Shown in pieces: positions 14,401-27,973 of a stretch of 64,000 bases of DNA. Source of the stretch: Prunella strophiata (Eukaryota; Chordata; Aves; Passeriformes; Prunellidae); NCBI GenBank assembly GCA_036583965.1, contig JAZBQD010000014.1, positions 50,597,626-50,661,625 on the forward strand, given 5' to 3'. The translations under genes were made by a program, and so were the position numbers. The notes beneath the pieces are model-generated. The model ran no database searches. It was not told the DNA's origin and worked only from the letters and a program-made list of their open reading frames with translations. The first letter of the stretch is position 1; every line of letters starts with the position of its first letter.

Positions 14401-17400
14401 TTATTTTACCAATATGTATTGAAGATATACATAGATTATACTTTTCCCCCCATTTTTTTCAGTGCCAAACAAATAGCAAAATTGTAGTGCTCTCTACAGT
14501 CTAACAGCCAGATAAATAATAATTCACTTCTGAATATATATTTGATAAAGAGAACACAACAAAAGGGAGTGCTAATGTGCATTTCTGTTATGGCAACTTT
14601 TCATTTCCATAATTTACAGAATAGGATTCCTGGAGATGCTGTCTGTGAATATATCTTTAGTTCTTCCATCTTGTTAGGAATGCATTATTAGATATTCACA
14701 TCTGTCATTTGCTTACCATAAGTGCCAGCAGCTACTATTTTTTTTTTCCCTTACCATTTTTATGAGGTGAAAGGATACTTTTCCCATCCAGCTTCAACCC
14801 AAACAACTAGAATAACAAGAATGCACCTACCACAACATTTTAATTCATTCCCAGCAAAACTCACATTTTAGAGTATCTTCCCTTGGGTGGACAGAGGACA
14901 GTGAAAGAGCCATGATCTTTCCAACCAGCATACAGCCCATTGATGGTAAGAGTTATTGGTGTTAAATATATTAAAGGGCAATTCATATGCCTAGAATCTT
15001 TAAGGGCCATCAAGACAGATTGTTGGATCAGATTGTTGAAGTCATCATTAGGCTTTAAGTTCTATAAGTCACATTTATAGTTCTTGTATTTAATGACGAA
15101 CAAATAGCTCAGTCTTAAATTCCCAGAGAGCAGTAATTCTTCCTTTGGTGAAAAGACACTGATTTGCCAAAAAACAGGACTATTAAATTAAACTATATTC
15201 TGTGAATAAACTGTATTTATTTACAGACATCTGTCTTAGTTTGCTGCATGTGACCCTTTTAGATGTTTATTTTTACAATGGCCAGGTTCTCTCAGTGCTA
15301 TGTCTTCAAGGAATGTTTCAAGAAGAGAGTATCTTAAATAAGTCATAGCTCTTTCTTTTGATCTCTGCATGCTAGCACTCCTGTGTAGGGGGGGTATTTA
15401 CCCTGATGCCAGCTGGAAAAGGAAAAGCAACATTGACCAAGCAGTTATTAGGGTTATTGGAAATTTGGGATTTATTCACTGTGTGGCAATTTGGTACAGT
15501 AGAGCGTTCCTGTTGTTTTGTGGACATCTGTATAAGGTCAGTCAAAACCTGGTCTGGCCTCCTGAGGGACTCTCCAGACAATTGCCACCTCTTTGTGCAT
15601 GTGCTTAAACATTTCCTTCTGGATAAAAGAAGAGTGACAAAACAGGAGAAGATTGTTTTTGTAAAAAGTAGTTGGAAACTGAATGAGCAAGGGAAGAAAG
15701 CCACCCATTAGGGAAGCTCAGGATTCCTTGCTTTACACGCTAAAAAATATTTGATGTTTTCTGGAACTATTTCAGGTTTTCTTTAACTTCTTTAGCTTTA
15801 AACCATGAGATCTAAGGCTCATGTTTATTTTCACTGCGCTCTACTGTCTTAGGAAGAGGTTCCTTCACCTAGAGCTATTTCTCAGTCTGGGAAACAATTA
15901 AACCTGTTTGACTTTGCTATTGGTACACTGGGAAATAGATGGTATTATGACACCATCTTCAACTTGACTATGCATAGTTTTAACAAAAGAATATGGTGAA
16001 AATTTCAGCACATTTTCTCTGTTTTTTTCACCTTGTTCTAATAAAACTATTAATTCTATCTTGGATAATATTGAGCAATATCTTTTGAATGTCAGCATTC
16101 TCCTAGAAGATTGTGAGGGTGTTTTATTGGGTTTTTTGGTTTTTTTTTTCTTTGTTTTATTGAAGATATTCCATATCTTCAATAGTCTTGGTTAAAAAAA
16201 GCACATGAAAGTTGAGCTACTGGTTAGAACGAAGCAGCAGAAAAACAGTAAAGAGAAGCCCATGGCCCCTATCTCATGGTCCTCTCTTAGACACTACACT
16301 GAAATTCTATACACAAACTCTTTCCTAGTGAGACCTGAGTGGTGATTCTTATGTTGCTACATCAATATCAGTTAATATTTTTTCATAGATCCATGGAAAA
16401 CCTCTGATGCAAATATATTTATAGCTGAATATGTAATGCATATTAGCTTCACTTAGCTGTAATTAGCTAAGGCAATGCCAATTAAAACTTGAAACTACAG
16501 AAAGTCTTTGTATTATTACTTAGTATGATCTATCTTGTGTTTTTCTAACTGCTACCTGTAGTCTAATTAGTGGCATAGGCTGTTAATAAATTCAAGGCAA
16601 AAATATGTTACCTATCTTAAAAATAATAAGGAAATCAGAGGAATTGGAAATATCAGCAGGCAAAGCTCAAGGGCCCTAATAGATTTAGTGACCTTTATCC
16701 TTGAGATAGGTTAGTATTCATTATGGTGCTGTGATTGTTTCCTTAAATATTTTTGATGCCATTGTTTGCTTCTTGGAGGCACTTCAGCAAGGTTCTATGA
16801 AGTCAGAAAAACCTGGATACATACAGATGCTTTTTGGAAATAAAAGACAAACTGCTACACCTTTATATTCTACACAGATGCCTTTAATTTTATGCTCAGA
16901 TGTTTAAAGAACTTCCAACATGCTCCTGAATATTTAGTTCAATAATGTGGTACATCCTGAAGCACAAATGCAGGAAGTGCCAGAAAGCCCATTTATGTGT
17001 CTCTTCACACTGAGAAGGTTTCTTCTATTTCCATTTTAGCAAGATTTCTTTATCATGGGTGGCCCAATAAGAAAGAAACCAGGTAATAGCTTATACCATG
17101 TGGCTGTCATATTTGAAGTAAAAACAAAAACATTGAACTTAATGTAAAATATTAAACATTAAGTAATCCGGAGAATAATTTCTATTTTGTCAGCTGAATT
17201 GAATGCAAGTACCTTCTGTCTGCCTTAAAAAATTAGTGACAAATCACATCCATTTCCACTTCTGTGCACCTTTGTGGAACAAATAAAGGGTACAACATCT
17301 GAACTCCCATGACTTTTGCAATTACAGCATACCAATGTTTAGTTGTCTGACAATGTGCACACTTCTGCTGCCTGGCATGCACAAGGACACCTAGCTGAGT

Positions 17401-18473
17401 AGGAGCCATGAGCTAGGGCTGCTCACTGGTAGCTGCTTCATTGGTTCTTGTCTTTCCAGAACCCTCCACAGCCAGTGTTCAAAATGCATTTCTAGTAGCA
17501 AAGAACATAAAAGATACAACAGAATAATGTTTAACAAACAAATTTGAAGGAGTATGAAGTCTAGGCCATAGTGTACAGGGTAAGAGGTGTAATCATTATG
17601 TCACCAAGAAGAGAAAATCTTCTGGACTTTTACTTATGTTTCAATTTTCATACAAAAGTCAGTTGTAACCAAATGCTCAATACATGGAAATTATAAAGGA
17701 TATGGGAAGCAATCCAGAATAGAAAAAGAACAGGTGAGGGACATTTGAACAAGTATGATGTACTCAGACCAGGGATAATTTGTTGAATTTTCCCTCTTGA
17801 ATATTTCAGGAATTTGCATGAAACAATTTCCGAATAATCACTTCTTTGTGAGAAGATAGCACACAGCAAGGTCTGACATGAGTAAATAATGAGCAACCAA
17901 ATGTGTCAGGCTCACTTGGATACACAGAATGCTATTTTACCAATCAAATAACCAATTTTACATATTTAGAGGAAAATAACTTGGTAAAAAACAGCCAACA
18001 GTAGTTTGTCAAAAGCCAGTCATGCCAGAAAAAGCAATGTCTTCTCTGACTATGCAGCAAGACTGGTCTAGTAAATTAAGAAGCCATAAAAGTAATGTAT
18101 CTTAGGTTTAGTAAGTGTTTTGTTTCACTGCATTCTACTAAGTAATTTAGAGTGATATGACCTATAAGAAAGTTGCATAGTATAGGTATAACACATATAT
18201 AGTGTGTTCAAAATCTGTGCTTAAAAAACAAGGATCATTTGCCAAAAACAGTGGAGGCACATATCTAGTAGATCTATGTCTTTGAGAAAATTCTGGTTCT
18301 GAGTTCCTGTAGCAGTAATTTAATCAGTGATTTAGATAACATGTAAGGGACTGATATAATAAAACCTACAGGTAACAGAAATGTTTTGTGGGTTGTGGAC
18401 TCTTTGGAGACAGATTTATAATTCAAAACTGTATTGATAAATTGAGTAAACTGAAATACAATTGAAGCCACAG
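11461..18473. other. Intergenic, no recognisable gene
   Basis: Unique sequence between two CR1 fragments. Overlapping frames of 79-110 codons on both strands at 15369-15711 have no recognisable domain. Otherwise only short A/T runs and one small inverted repeat at 16158. Confidence 0.65.
16158..16184. repeat. Perfect 12-bp inverted repeat, 3-nt loop
   Basis: TATTGAAGATAT at 16158-16169 and ATATCTTCAATA at 16173-16184 with loop TCC. Confidence 0.88.
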
Positions 18474-18740
18474 CCAACCTGGTCTTGAACCTTTCCAGAG
18501 ATGAGACATCCACAGCTTCTCTGGGCAACCAGTTTCAGTGCCTCACCACCCTCTTCATAAAGACTTTATTCTTTATATCCAATGTAAGTCTCCCCTCCTT
18601 CAGTTGAAATCATTGTCCCTTTGTCAGCAAGGTTGCTCTAAATCCATTCAGCCCCCAGTTTGTATTGTTATTGGGATTTGCTCCAATCCAGGTGCAGCAC
18701 CTTGCTCTTTGCCTTGTTGAACTTGGTGAGGATAAAGATT
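18474..18740 (-). mobile_element. CR1 LINE 3'-region fragment
   Basis: Minus-strand CR1 sequence recognisable by the CTCCCCTCCTTCAGTT block, the CATTGTCCCTTTGTC block and the GCACCTTGCTCTTTGCCTTG block. The extreme 3' tail is missing at the 18474 end. Confidence 0.75.
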
Positions 18741-19859
18741 TCATGAAGGGTCCTCATGAAGGATTCCAATTAAATTAATTTAATGAAGTTAAGAACTTCT
18801 TACCTGGACAGAAGTAGGACTGAAAAAGTCCGGGGTCTGTAGTGGTTCATAAGCAGAGAAAGATTCTTCTCCAAAAGGAGTTTAAAAATGACATAAAACT
18901 GCATTTTGGGATGTAGAAGTGTGGGTTACTGAACTCAGAGCTGATGGGGCTTTATCTAGATTTATCAGGAATGCCTGCCTATATATGATTGAACCCTAAG
19001 AGGTCCCCATCTCTGTGGCACCTAGGGTTCAGAAAGGATGTGAATATACTGTCCAGAAAAGCACAAATGAACAAAAGTTTAAAAAAAAAAATAATTATAA
19101 AATAATCAAGTGATTTAGAAATTGAAAACTGTCTAATGATGAAGAACCCACTAGGCAGATATCCCATTGAAAACTTTTCTCTGTCAGATAAATACTTACA
19201 CTTTGCTTAAAACATACGTGACTTTTTCCATACCTAATTTTGTCAATATTTCTGGGCATCTGGGAACTAAGGATACTGAACTTCACAAAGGAAATGCTGC
19301 TTCTATATACAGATAATTGCATGAGCAGTAACACTTATCAGACTCATCTACTGGGTAAAGGATAAGTTGTCTCTGTGCTGATCTGCCTGTGACTGGCCAC
19401 TGGCATCATGCTCAGGAACTTACAGAAACATTTTCATTGTTTTAGTCTAGAGAGCTGAAGTCTGAGTAAGTGACAGAATGGCAACTAAAGTGTTTAACAA
19501 AGACACAAAATAAACCATTACAGGGAGCATTGATCAATTGGTCACCATGTCCTCTGGTTCCAGCTGAGACGTGGCTAATTTATGTGAGAAAAATTTAAAT
19601 GATATGTCACTGATTGGAATCTGTATTATACAACTTCCTGTGCTACCAGAGTCTTCTTTCTTGAAACTCAAGTACATGAACTTGGAATTCATCTGAATGG
19701 AGTTCTTCTTTCTCACTAGGTTTTTGGGGGGGGATTTTTTCCATGCTGAAGCAGTACCTCTTGAAGTTAATAGCAACATTATCACCTGCAAATACTAATA
19801 TGTTAACCAAATTATAAATGTTTAATTATTTTGCCATGCTTTTTGCATTTACAAGTATG

Positions 19860-19888
19860 GTTAATACAAGTTCCTTACTTGTATTAAC
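19860..19888. repeat. Perfect 12-bp inverted repeat, 5-nt loop
   Basis: GTTAATACAAGT at 19860-19871 and ACTTGTATTAAC at 19877-19888. A further ACAAGTAT copy lies on each side (19851 and 19892), so the element is locally repetitive. Confidence 0.88.
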
Positions 19889-21600
19889 AATACAAGTATC
19901 TTGGCTATAATCAAAATTGCAAAGACTATTTATTGTAGTAATAAGTACCTAGAAAAACATTTTGTTATTGCTATGCTTTGAGGCACTAGTAGATACAGGA
20001 AAATATGGAAAAATGCCCAAACGAGTTCCAAATTCCAACTGATATTTAGTTACTTTCACAATTAAGACAGAAACCAATATAATGCTACCAATTTATTGCT
20101 TGGTCCTGCTGAAAGTCATTATTTTATCCTAAGGGAGCACATATCTTGGAAAACAGTTCTATTTAATTTGCAACCATAATCAAGTGATGTGATTTTATTT
20201 ATGTATGAATTTTATTTACAAATGGATTTCAGCAGGATGTGGCTCACAGCCTTGGGTAATCACACTGCAAGGGCTTACAGCTATTTGTAAAAGTAAAATG
20301 AGTGGGATTTTCTATAGTTCTGATCCACTGCTACATAGCTCAAACCTTTCATTAATGTTGTCTGTCACCAGTCTCTGAAAATGTTTTTTACTTTCATTTG
20401 CTTTGTTAGCCTAAAAGAACACTCACAATTTTGCCGGGGTCCTACACAATACAGTAGCTAGCAGTAATTAGTACTATTGTTTTCTTTTAGTATTTTTTTG
20501 CTTTTCTGCTAACACTACTTACTTTTCAGGAAAACAGCTCAATGGCTTCATATCAGAGATAGCTTCACATTTCCCAGATGTGGACAAGGAAGAAGAGCCA
20601 AGATGTGCTGAGGGGATGTGCATTCTACAGGTTGTAGAAGACTGAACCAAGTTGAGGATGCTTCCTTGGACTGTAAGCTTCTCGTATGGATATCTACTGT
20701 CAGAAGACAACCTTGACAACAATCCCAGGAGCTGTGCTCCCAGGTGACAGTGCGTGGTAAAATCCATGGGAAGAGGTTGGATTAGGGTCCAACTAACATT
20801 TAGGTGCCTTTGGTTGTGACACAGTTTGAGGGAGCATTATAGAAACAAAACCTGTTTGGCTGGACCAAGTTCAGCTGTCTACTACTGTACTTTTCCACCT
20901 TTGAAGGGGAATAAGAGCAGATGGAAGTTTCCATCTTGGATTAGCTAGGAGGAGATTTAGATTTTCTGTGATTTAGTCCAATCATAGCTGTGAAACAGAA
21001 GGAGAAAACTCCTAAGCTCCTGGCAGCTTCATATAATAACCTTAATTGACCTTGTCAACATTATGTAAAACACAACCTATTTTATCTTTGTGGTCTGTAA
21101 AATCATACTGTAAGTGCAATACAACTTGAGAGTAAGGAGGTAAGTGGCTGCAAGAGGGCACTGGAAGTTCAGCTTTAGTCATATTTCACTATTACATAAA
21201 GAGGATTCCACACCTAAGAATTTCAAGAGTGGAGTTCAAAAATGTCACCCATAAGTTACTGCTTAAGCCATGTATTCAATAGCTGCTACACTGAACATGT
21301 GCAGTGTAACTAGGAAAGGGTTAAAGGCTTATTGAAATTGAAGGATTGTTCTTAATGGGTGCAAAACTCCATCTGCTTTCACAGTGAGAACAGGAAAAAT
21401 TATAGTACTATCTATGCCATCCATTTCCTTCTCTGATGCATTATAATAACATCTAAAGAAAGAACTAGCCACCACATGGTTTTCTATATTATGCAAACTG
21501 AACTTTTCAAATCCATGAAGAATGTCAGGAGAAGCTGTCAGTCTTGTACATGGATCATTACCAGTTTTGAAAGGTGAGACTCAGAACTGCAGATTGTGCA

Positions 21601-21716
21601 GATTTCTCTCTCTTCTCCCTCTCTTTCTCCCTCTCTCTTCCTTCCTCTTCTACTTCTTTGCTCCCTCGCTCTTCTCATTTATTTTCTTTTCTTCATTTCT
21701 TCATTTTCTTTCTTTG
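21601..21716. repeat. Polypyrimidine (CT-rich) tract
   Basis: About 115 bp of almost uninterrupted C and T (TTCTCTCTCTTCTCCCTC and similar). It leaves three overlapping open frames rich in Ser, Leu and Phe, which are compositional artefacts. Confidence 0.9.
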
Positions 21717-24700
21717 CAATAAGAGACAAAGCTTTTCAAGATATCTTAACAGGGAAATTGTTCAGAGAAATCATCTATGAGAGCAGTAAATCCTTTCCCA
21801 TTTGTTATATATCCAAGCAAGTGCGACAAAATACAAGAGATTTAAACATTGTTTATTTCTGCTGAGACCAGAAGTAAAAACTATCAAATGCTTATGGCTT
21901 ATTCCAGATTTACTAGTCAGGAAGAGGACATTAGCCTAAGATGCTAATGTTTTTCAGCTTTAGTACATATGCTTGCTTTGCTATCTATGCTCATGATAAG
22001 CAGAGGTGAAGATGGACATCATATTGCATAAATTAAAGTGTTCAGGATGAAGAAAACATTACCTCAGTGATGCTATGTGTACCACAAAGGTCTTGTCTCT
22101 TAGCCTGTTGCATTATATTATTTTAGATCCCACTTACAATAAAAAGACTTTAATTTGTAATGTAAACACCTGGCCTGGTAAACCAGCTGTTTTTATTTTA
22201 GGACAAGCCTTTGAAACTTTTTTTTGCAGGATTACTGTAGACCTAAAGAGTTATATTCAAATAAAAATCTGTGAATCTGCCTGCCTGATTAGTCCTGGAA
22301 ATATTAAACTGCTCTCTTAGATTTTTCAAATTGATTCATAATTTAGACATCTATGAATGTCACTGTGCCTGTATCTCTCTGTGGGGTATGAGACCGGAAT
22401 CCAGCTACAGCAAAACATTCTTATCCTCAGCTTCCCAGGGTGAAAGTCTTTCCTTGTGCCTTGGAGAACAAGGCACATTCAGAACTCCTCACCAGTGTGA
22501 GACAGCAGAGGTGTGGCTGTGGTCCCAGCCACCAGACCCAGAGCTTCCCCTCACAGCTCATTGCCCAGGCTATTTACTTAAAGCTCTGTTACTGGGGCTC
22601 AGGAATTTTTCTCTGCTGGCTCTCAGGTCTGTCAGAAGAAGGACTGGTCCTAGTAACACTGGTCTCTCTTGAGGTGTAAAAGATGTAGGTTCAAATGAGG
22701 CAGCATTTGAGGTAGGATCACAAAAAGTTTTCATGCTTCCTGTGTTGTTAGAGGATGTTGGAGGATGAAAATGGAAATCTCTATGGGAGGGAAGCAAGAT
22801 GCACAAAAATGCCCTGCAGAATTCTTGGATTGATGCCTGAGGACAAGAGTTTCAGGACCATGCTTTTAACTAGAATTTTATTTTGGATAGTTTTGGGTGT
22901 ATCAGCTTGCTGGTTCTTTAGACTTCTTGTGGTACCTTTTATCCTACATCTTGTACAGATATTTTGCAAACTTAGGTCAGCAATCTGAAATTTTCACCCA
23001 AGTTACCACATTTGCCACAACTGAAGATGGCAGAATCTGAGGCCCTCCACTGAAAGATGACCAAATGAAATGCTTGGAAGTGACTCTTCCAGTTATCCTT
23101 GTGGGTCTCCTCCAGCATCCTGACCTAAAATGGTAATTCCTGAATCAGATACCAGGTGCTAAAGAGCTATTTTTCATAGGTATATGCCTTGCTTTCTGAC
23201 CTTCCAATTTCTGATTAATCCCAAAACAGTTTGAGACTCTGATATATTTATTTTGTGTTTGCAGAGAAACATGGCAGAGAGCAGAGTTTTTTACAACAAC
23301 TGCTTTTCAAAGCTGAAAGATCTTTCTATTTTCAAAATTATTTTAAGAGTGGACTTTTTCAATATCCAGCAAATTTAAATTATTCTCAGCAAGTATTTTC
23401 CTCTGCCATGTTTATGAAGAGTTGAGCTATAACAATAAAAAACGTTTATCTCAGGCACTTTTATTGACAAATAGCTTTTCTTTGCAGATCACAACTTCAG
23501 TTCTTGTTAGTGATAAACATTTTGGACTGTACAGCATTCAAAAATATTTATTTTAAAAATAGTAGATTTGCATTGTAAAGGAAAATTGTGCAGAAATTGA
23601 ATATTGTGCAGGTAAAATAACATACATAAGCATCCACACACAAAAGGCAGAAATACTAGGGAATAACACTGACAAGAATTCAGTTCAAGTGATTATTGAA
23701 ACCATAAACCATCAAATGAAGTTTGCAAAGACAAAGAACTAAGCTTATGACTGAAGTTATAATTTCTGGCAAATAGCTGCAGAGTGATCTGATATATGTG
23801 CAGGCTTGACCACTGGGGGATGTCCTCAGGTTCTCTGGGGCAGCAGGGTGTCACCATCAGAGAAATTGGCATCCTGCTGTGGGCTGCCAAGGGCAGGGCA
23901 GGAGAGAGGGCAGGGCAAGACTTCTGGACATCTAAGGGGTCACTAGAAGCCTTCCAGTCCTGCCAGCAGCTGCACATAACATGCAAGAGTATTTTTGTTG
24001 TTGTTACTCATATGCAAGGTGATTTATTATCCACACCTAAACAAAGAGTTGTAAGATCCAGGATTTTTTTTTTTGCCACTCTCTTCCTGAGCTGCTGTGC
24101 TGCCCTGCTCTTTAGTGAGCCCTTGAGCTATATAGGCTGATTGATTTTAAACAAGCTAGACCTTGGCAGTAAACAAACACATTCATTTCATTTTAAAAGT
24201 ACATAAAGGGATTTATGCTGCAAGATTGATCTGATTGCCTGATTGTAAAATAGAAAAGTCAAGAAGATATTTCCAGGTTACACATGGTTTGTGGTTTCTG
24301 CTAATGTAAATGCACATCTTCCAAAATAAAGTGAAAATACTCTAAATATAGCATAACCATAGAAAAGGAGAACAAAGACCTGGCACATATCCCCAGTGAA
24401 GCACATAGCAAAAGCTCCTTCTAAGTCATCAAGAATGGGATCACAAATAAATAGTAAGTCACAAATATTACTTATGTGCTATTAGCAGTAAGCCAATTAG
24501 ACTCATCTGATTAAAAAAAAACCAAACACCTTTTATATGGAAATTAGGAACAAAGCAATTTACAAATAGTTAATGTCATCATATATTAATCAACTCTTAA
24601 AATATAATTATAAGTGCATTCCCACCATTTGTTCTAATGCAAATTCTGGTCAAAGCAAGGAATATAATAGCAACATATGAAGAGTGTGTTTCTGCTGCTG

Positions 24701-26082
24701 ATCAGCATAGTGATCTGTGCCTGCAGTCCAAGCCAAATTCACTCCTTGGGTACTCAGATTGCCACACTCTGAAATTCTTTTTCCTCCATTTCAATGCTCT
24801 CAGATGGGGAATATAATATCAATATTAATCCCTGCACTGCAGGGCTGTTAATTTTTACTTAAAACATTCCTAAAAGCTTTAAAAATAAGTTAGTAATAAT
24901 AACAAATAATCTCAAACGTTGAGTCTGACCCATTCCCTAGACTTCTGGCAAAACAAGTTAATGATCCTGCTGAGAGCCTACTTTCCCAGTACTACCAACC
25001 TGACTGTGCATAATTGCCTTACTTGCAAGATACAGTCTCCAAAAACATCACACTTAATCATTTACTTTTGTTACTAGCTTGGTACATTTATGACACCATT
25101 AAGAAGTTGGTCACTGAAAGTCAGTTTATATATAATTCTGTGTTTCATTTCAACAAATTACAAAAACATGAGGTTCAAGAAATGACCAGCTTTACAAATC
25201 TCTCCCTTACCTCTTTGTGTATTATCCACTGCATACACCAATTTTAGTGAAAATAGTTTTTAAAAATACATCCTTCATTAAACAATTTTACTATTTTTGC
25301 CTGTTTACTAAGATACTTAGCCATAGTTTCTGACCTGAAAAAATAATTTAGGAAAATTCTGTGTTCTGAATTACATGAGGGTTCAGACATGGCAGGCCTT
25401 CGTTGTCATAATTATTTTATGAATAAGCTGGAAAGTAAGGAAAATGAACAGCTGAAAATCAACTGGCACAAACAGCTCCAGCTTTACTGAAAGCTGTATC
25501 ACTTCTTATGATCAACAGCTTCTCAAGAGTTCTCTTAACTGGTGCAAAATGGTTATTTTCTTCCATGAAGATATGCAACTTGAGAGAATGCTGGTGTCAC
25601 AGCCTGATTTAGTGAACTGCATTCACGGACCTGTAGACCTCATTGTCATATTCAAGGCTAAGGTTATAACAGCCAATTCTGTTTTGGGAAAGTTAATAAA
25701 AGTCAGGGGCAGCTCAGAAGCATGTTAACAGATTTCCTTTGGCTAAACAGCAGTTGCCACATGATTGTAAGGCTTTGCAGATCAGACCTGTGGAAATTAA
25801 AAATACCACATCCAGTGGAGTGGTGAACATAAGGCCACAAAGAGGACTGTCTTCCCTTTTTCATGGTTCATGGAAAAGTAAAAAAAACCTGGTTTACACA
25901 CAGAAAAGAATCTATCCCAAATGAAAGGGAGAATAATGAGTCTGTTTACCTGAAATTGATATGTTTGTTCATTTGTTTAAAGATAAATTATTTCACCACA
26001 AGACCAGTACAGAACTGGAGAACATTAGTCAGGGAAATTGTGCATGTTGGGTTTCATGTTGGAGAGTTTCAAGATGACTAGA

Positions 26083-26179
26083 CAAATCCCTGAGCAACCT
26101 GGTCTGAACAGAGTAATAACCTTGCTTTGAGCAAGATTGGATGCTTCTGAGATCCCTTCCACTTGAAATACTGTGATTC
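26083..26179 (+). mobile_element. CR1 LINE 3' tail fragment
   Basis: Plus-strand CR1 3' end: CCTGAGCAACCTGGTCTG, then GATCCCTTCCACTTGAAATA and CTGTGATTC. Heavily truncated at the 5' side. Confidence 0.8.
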
Positions 26180-27344
26180 ACTGTTTCCACTGCTCTTGAA
26201 TAATTGGGAAATTACTGACAAAATTGGAAAGTGATACCTTAAAGTAAGAGCACTCTTTGCTGGTCTTCCTCTCTATGCCTTCAGAACCAAAGGCCCTGAA
26301 CAAGCCATGAGCTCCTGCACTGCACAGACTTATGGGGAAATACCATATGATATAATCCAGGATTTTTATCTCGGATTAGTTACTTGTATCAGCATTTCCC
26401 TCTGGTACCTGACTTCATTTAGCCTGGTGTTGTATATCTGTAATGATAATCATTACTACAGGGGATCAATGAACGTTATTTGTATAGTGGCAGCTCCTGA
26501 TTGCCCCAGTGATGGTCACAGCCCTATTTTTCCACTGTATTAAAAAAAATGTGATAGCAGCCTCAATCAGGCTTAAAACCAATACTTACTTCAATACTTC
26601 CACAGAATCATTCATTAAAAAAAAAAGTGCTTTAATAATTCAGTTGCAGCTGAACCTGCAACTAATTGCTACAGGTAACAAGCTACATATACAACGTTAT
26701 AAACTGCATTCTGGCATTACAGAAGTCATGACTGACGTCTCTAAACATGCAGTACCAAAAACAAATGTAAACCATTAATCAAAAACCAACAGCATTTTTT
26801 GGTTGTTGTTGTTAGGACAAATGGACACTACCTTTAAAAGACAGATTGATGTTTACTACCATCATATGGATGTCCCAAGGCATGATCCAATCTAAATACA
26901 TGCAGCTTTCATTCAGACTGCATTCAGATTACATGCTCTTTACAAATTATCACAGATCTTCACGACAAGTAAAGCTATAGTCTTTATGGTGAAAATTGTG
27001 TAACAACCAAATAGAACATCATTATTTGTAGATATCTTTAAACTCCAACTTACATTCTGACCACATTGCACTATTTTGTGTTTAGAACACTACAATAATA
27101 ACACAGTCTAGTAACCTTAAACTGCCACCTGTCCTGCAGATATCATGAGCCTCCTGGTGAAGATTCACTTGGTTGACAGATTGACTGTTAAATCTTCAGC
27201 ACTGTCTTATGGTTTCATTCCTCAAGGAGACATATCTACTTTTGGCAGGGAGGTATGATGATAATTTAGTCTCCGTTTGTACAGATCAACTCAGATCAAT
27301 CAACTTATGTCTATCCAGAGAAATATATATTTTTTTCTTTTACA
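26180..27344. other. Distal part of the possible SLC13A1 3' UTR and flank
   Basis: Unique AT-rich sequence with no gene of its own. Part of it, down to about 26.6 kb, may be 3' UTR of SLC13A1 if the ATTAAA at 26631 is used. Confidence 0.35.
26631..26636 (-). promoter_or_regulatory. Possible SLC13A1 poly(A) signal (ATTAAA)
   Basis: TTTAAT on the plus strand is ATTAAA on the minus strand. It would give a 3' UTR of about 2 kb including the duplication, plausible for this gene. No canonical AATAAA was noticed between here and the stop codon on the minus strand. Positional inference only. Confidence 0.25.
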
Positions 27345-27973
27345 AGAGCAACAACATATTTTAGTGAGGTCCTGGGAGGATGTAGGCTAAACATATGCTT
27401 AATTCTGCATTCTCCTTCCAGGTTACAAGGTGCTTAATAGATAAAGTGCTGTGTAAGTGGTCATGCTGCTCTTCTCCATTTTTTGTGCATTTTTGACTGG
27501 TCTGTAAACTATGGGTTCAAGACAGTCCTCTCTCTGATCTTTTGTTTGTGATCAATACTGTTTCAAACACAGCTTGAATTTAGAAAACAGAAAACCAACA
27601 TGCTCTCTGACAACCCCCACTTAAGTAATAACAAGGATTTGTATTTGAAATAATAAAGTCTAAATTTCATTTTTCTGCTACCCTGAGAGTGGGGGCAAAT
27701 TGCCCGTGATAATTGCTATGCACATTTATCTTTTCCTTCATAACATGAAGATATAAAAATTCAGACTAGCTGAACTAGATTAGAAACCTGATCTAACTAT
27801 GATCTTTAGAAAGTCTAGCACTCTTCCTGATTAGACTCTCAGACGGGATCATCAGTCTCTGGGACTGTGAAATACAGCATTTATAGTAATGTAGATCCTT
27901 ATCATTGTGGTGACTGAAAGCATTTTAAGTGACTCACCATATACGCGAAAAAAAAGGAAACTTTTTTTTTTAC
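27345..27973. repeat. 629-bp direct tandem duplication, distal copy
   Basis: The segment beginning AGAGCAACAACAT is repeated head to tail with period 629. By eye, the two copies differ at a single substitution (T at 27533, C at 28162) and in the length of the terminal T run (10 here, 15 in the other copy). This copy lies farther from the stop codon of SLC13A1 and ends in a T run plus TACAG that mimics the stop-codon region. Confidence 0.96.

Larger units (their letters stand above)
18741..26082. other. Intergenic, no recognisable gene
   Basis: Holds the inverted repeat at 19860 and the polypyrimidine tract at 21601. Relatively GC-rich patches at 22380-22680 and 23790-23980 keep frames of up to 114 codons open, but no protein family is recognisable. 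Confidence 0.65.

Noticed and set aside
15372..15711. Overlapping 110- and 101-codon frames on opposite strands
   Set aside because: No recognisable domain, codon pattern or splice context; overlapping frames on both strands suggest chance in slightly GC-richer DNA.
21522..21865. Three overlapping Ser/Leu/Phe-rich frames resembling membrane segments
   Set aside because: Composition effect of the polypyrimidine tract; no start, splice or domain support.
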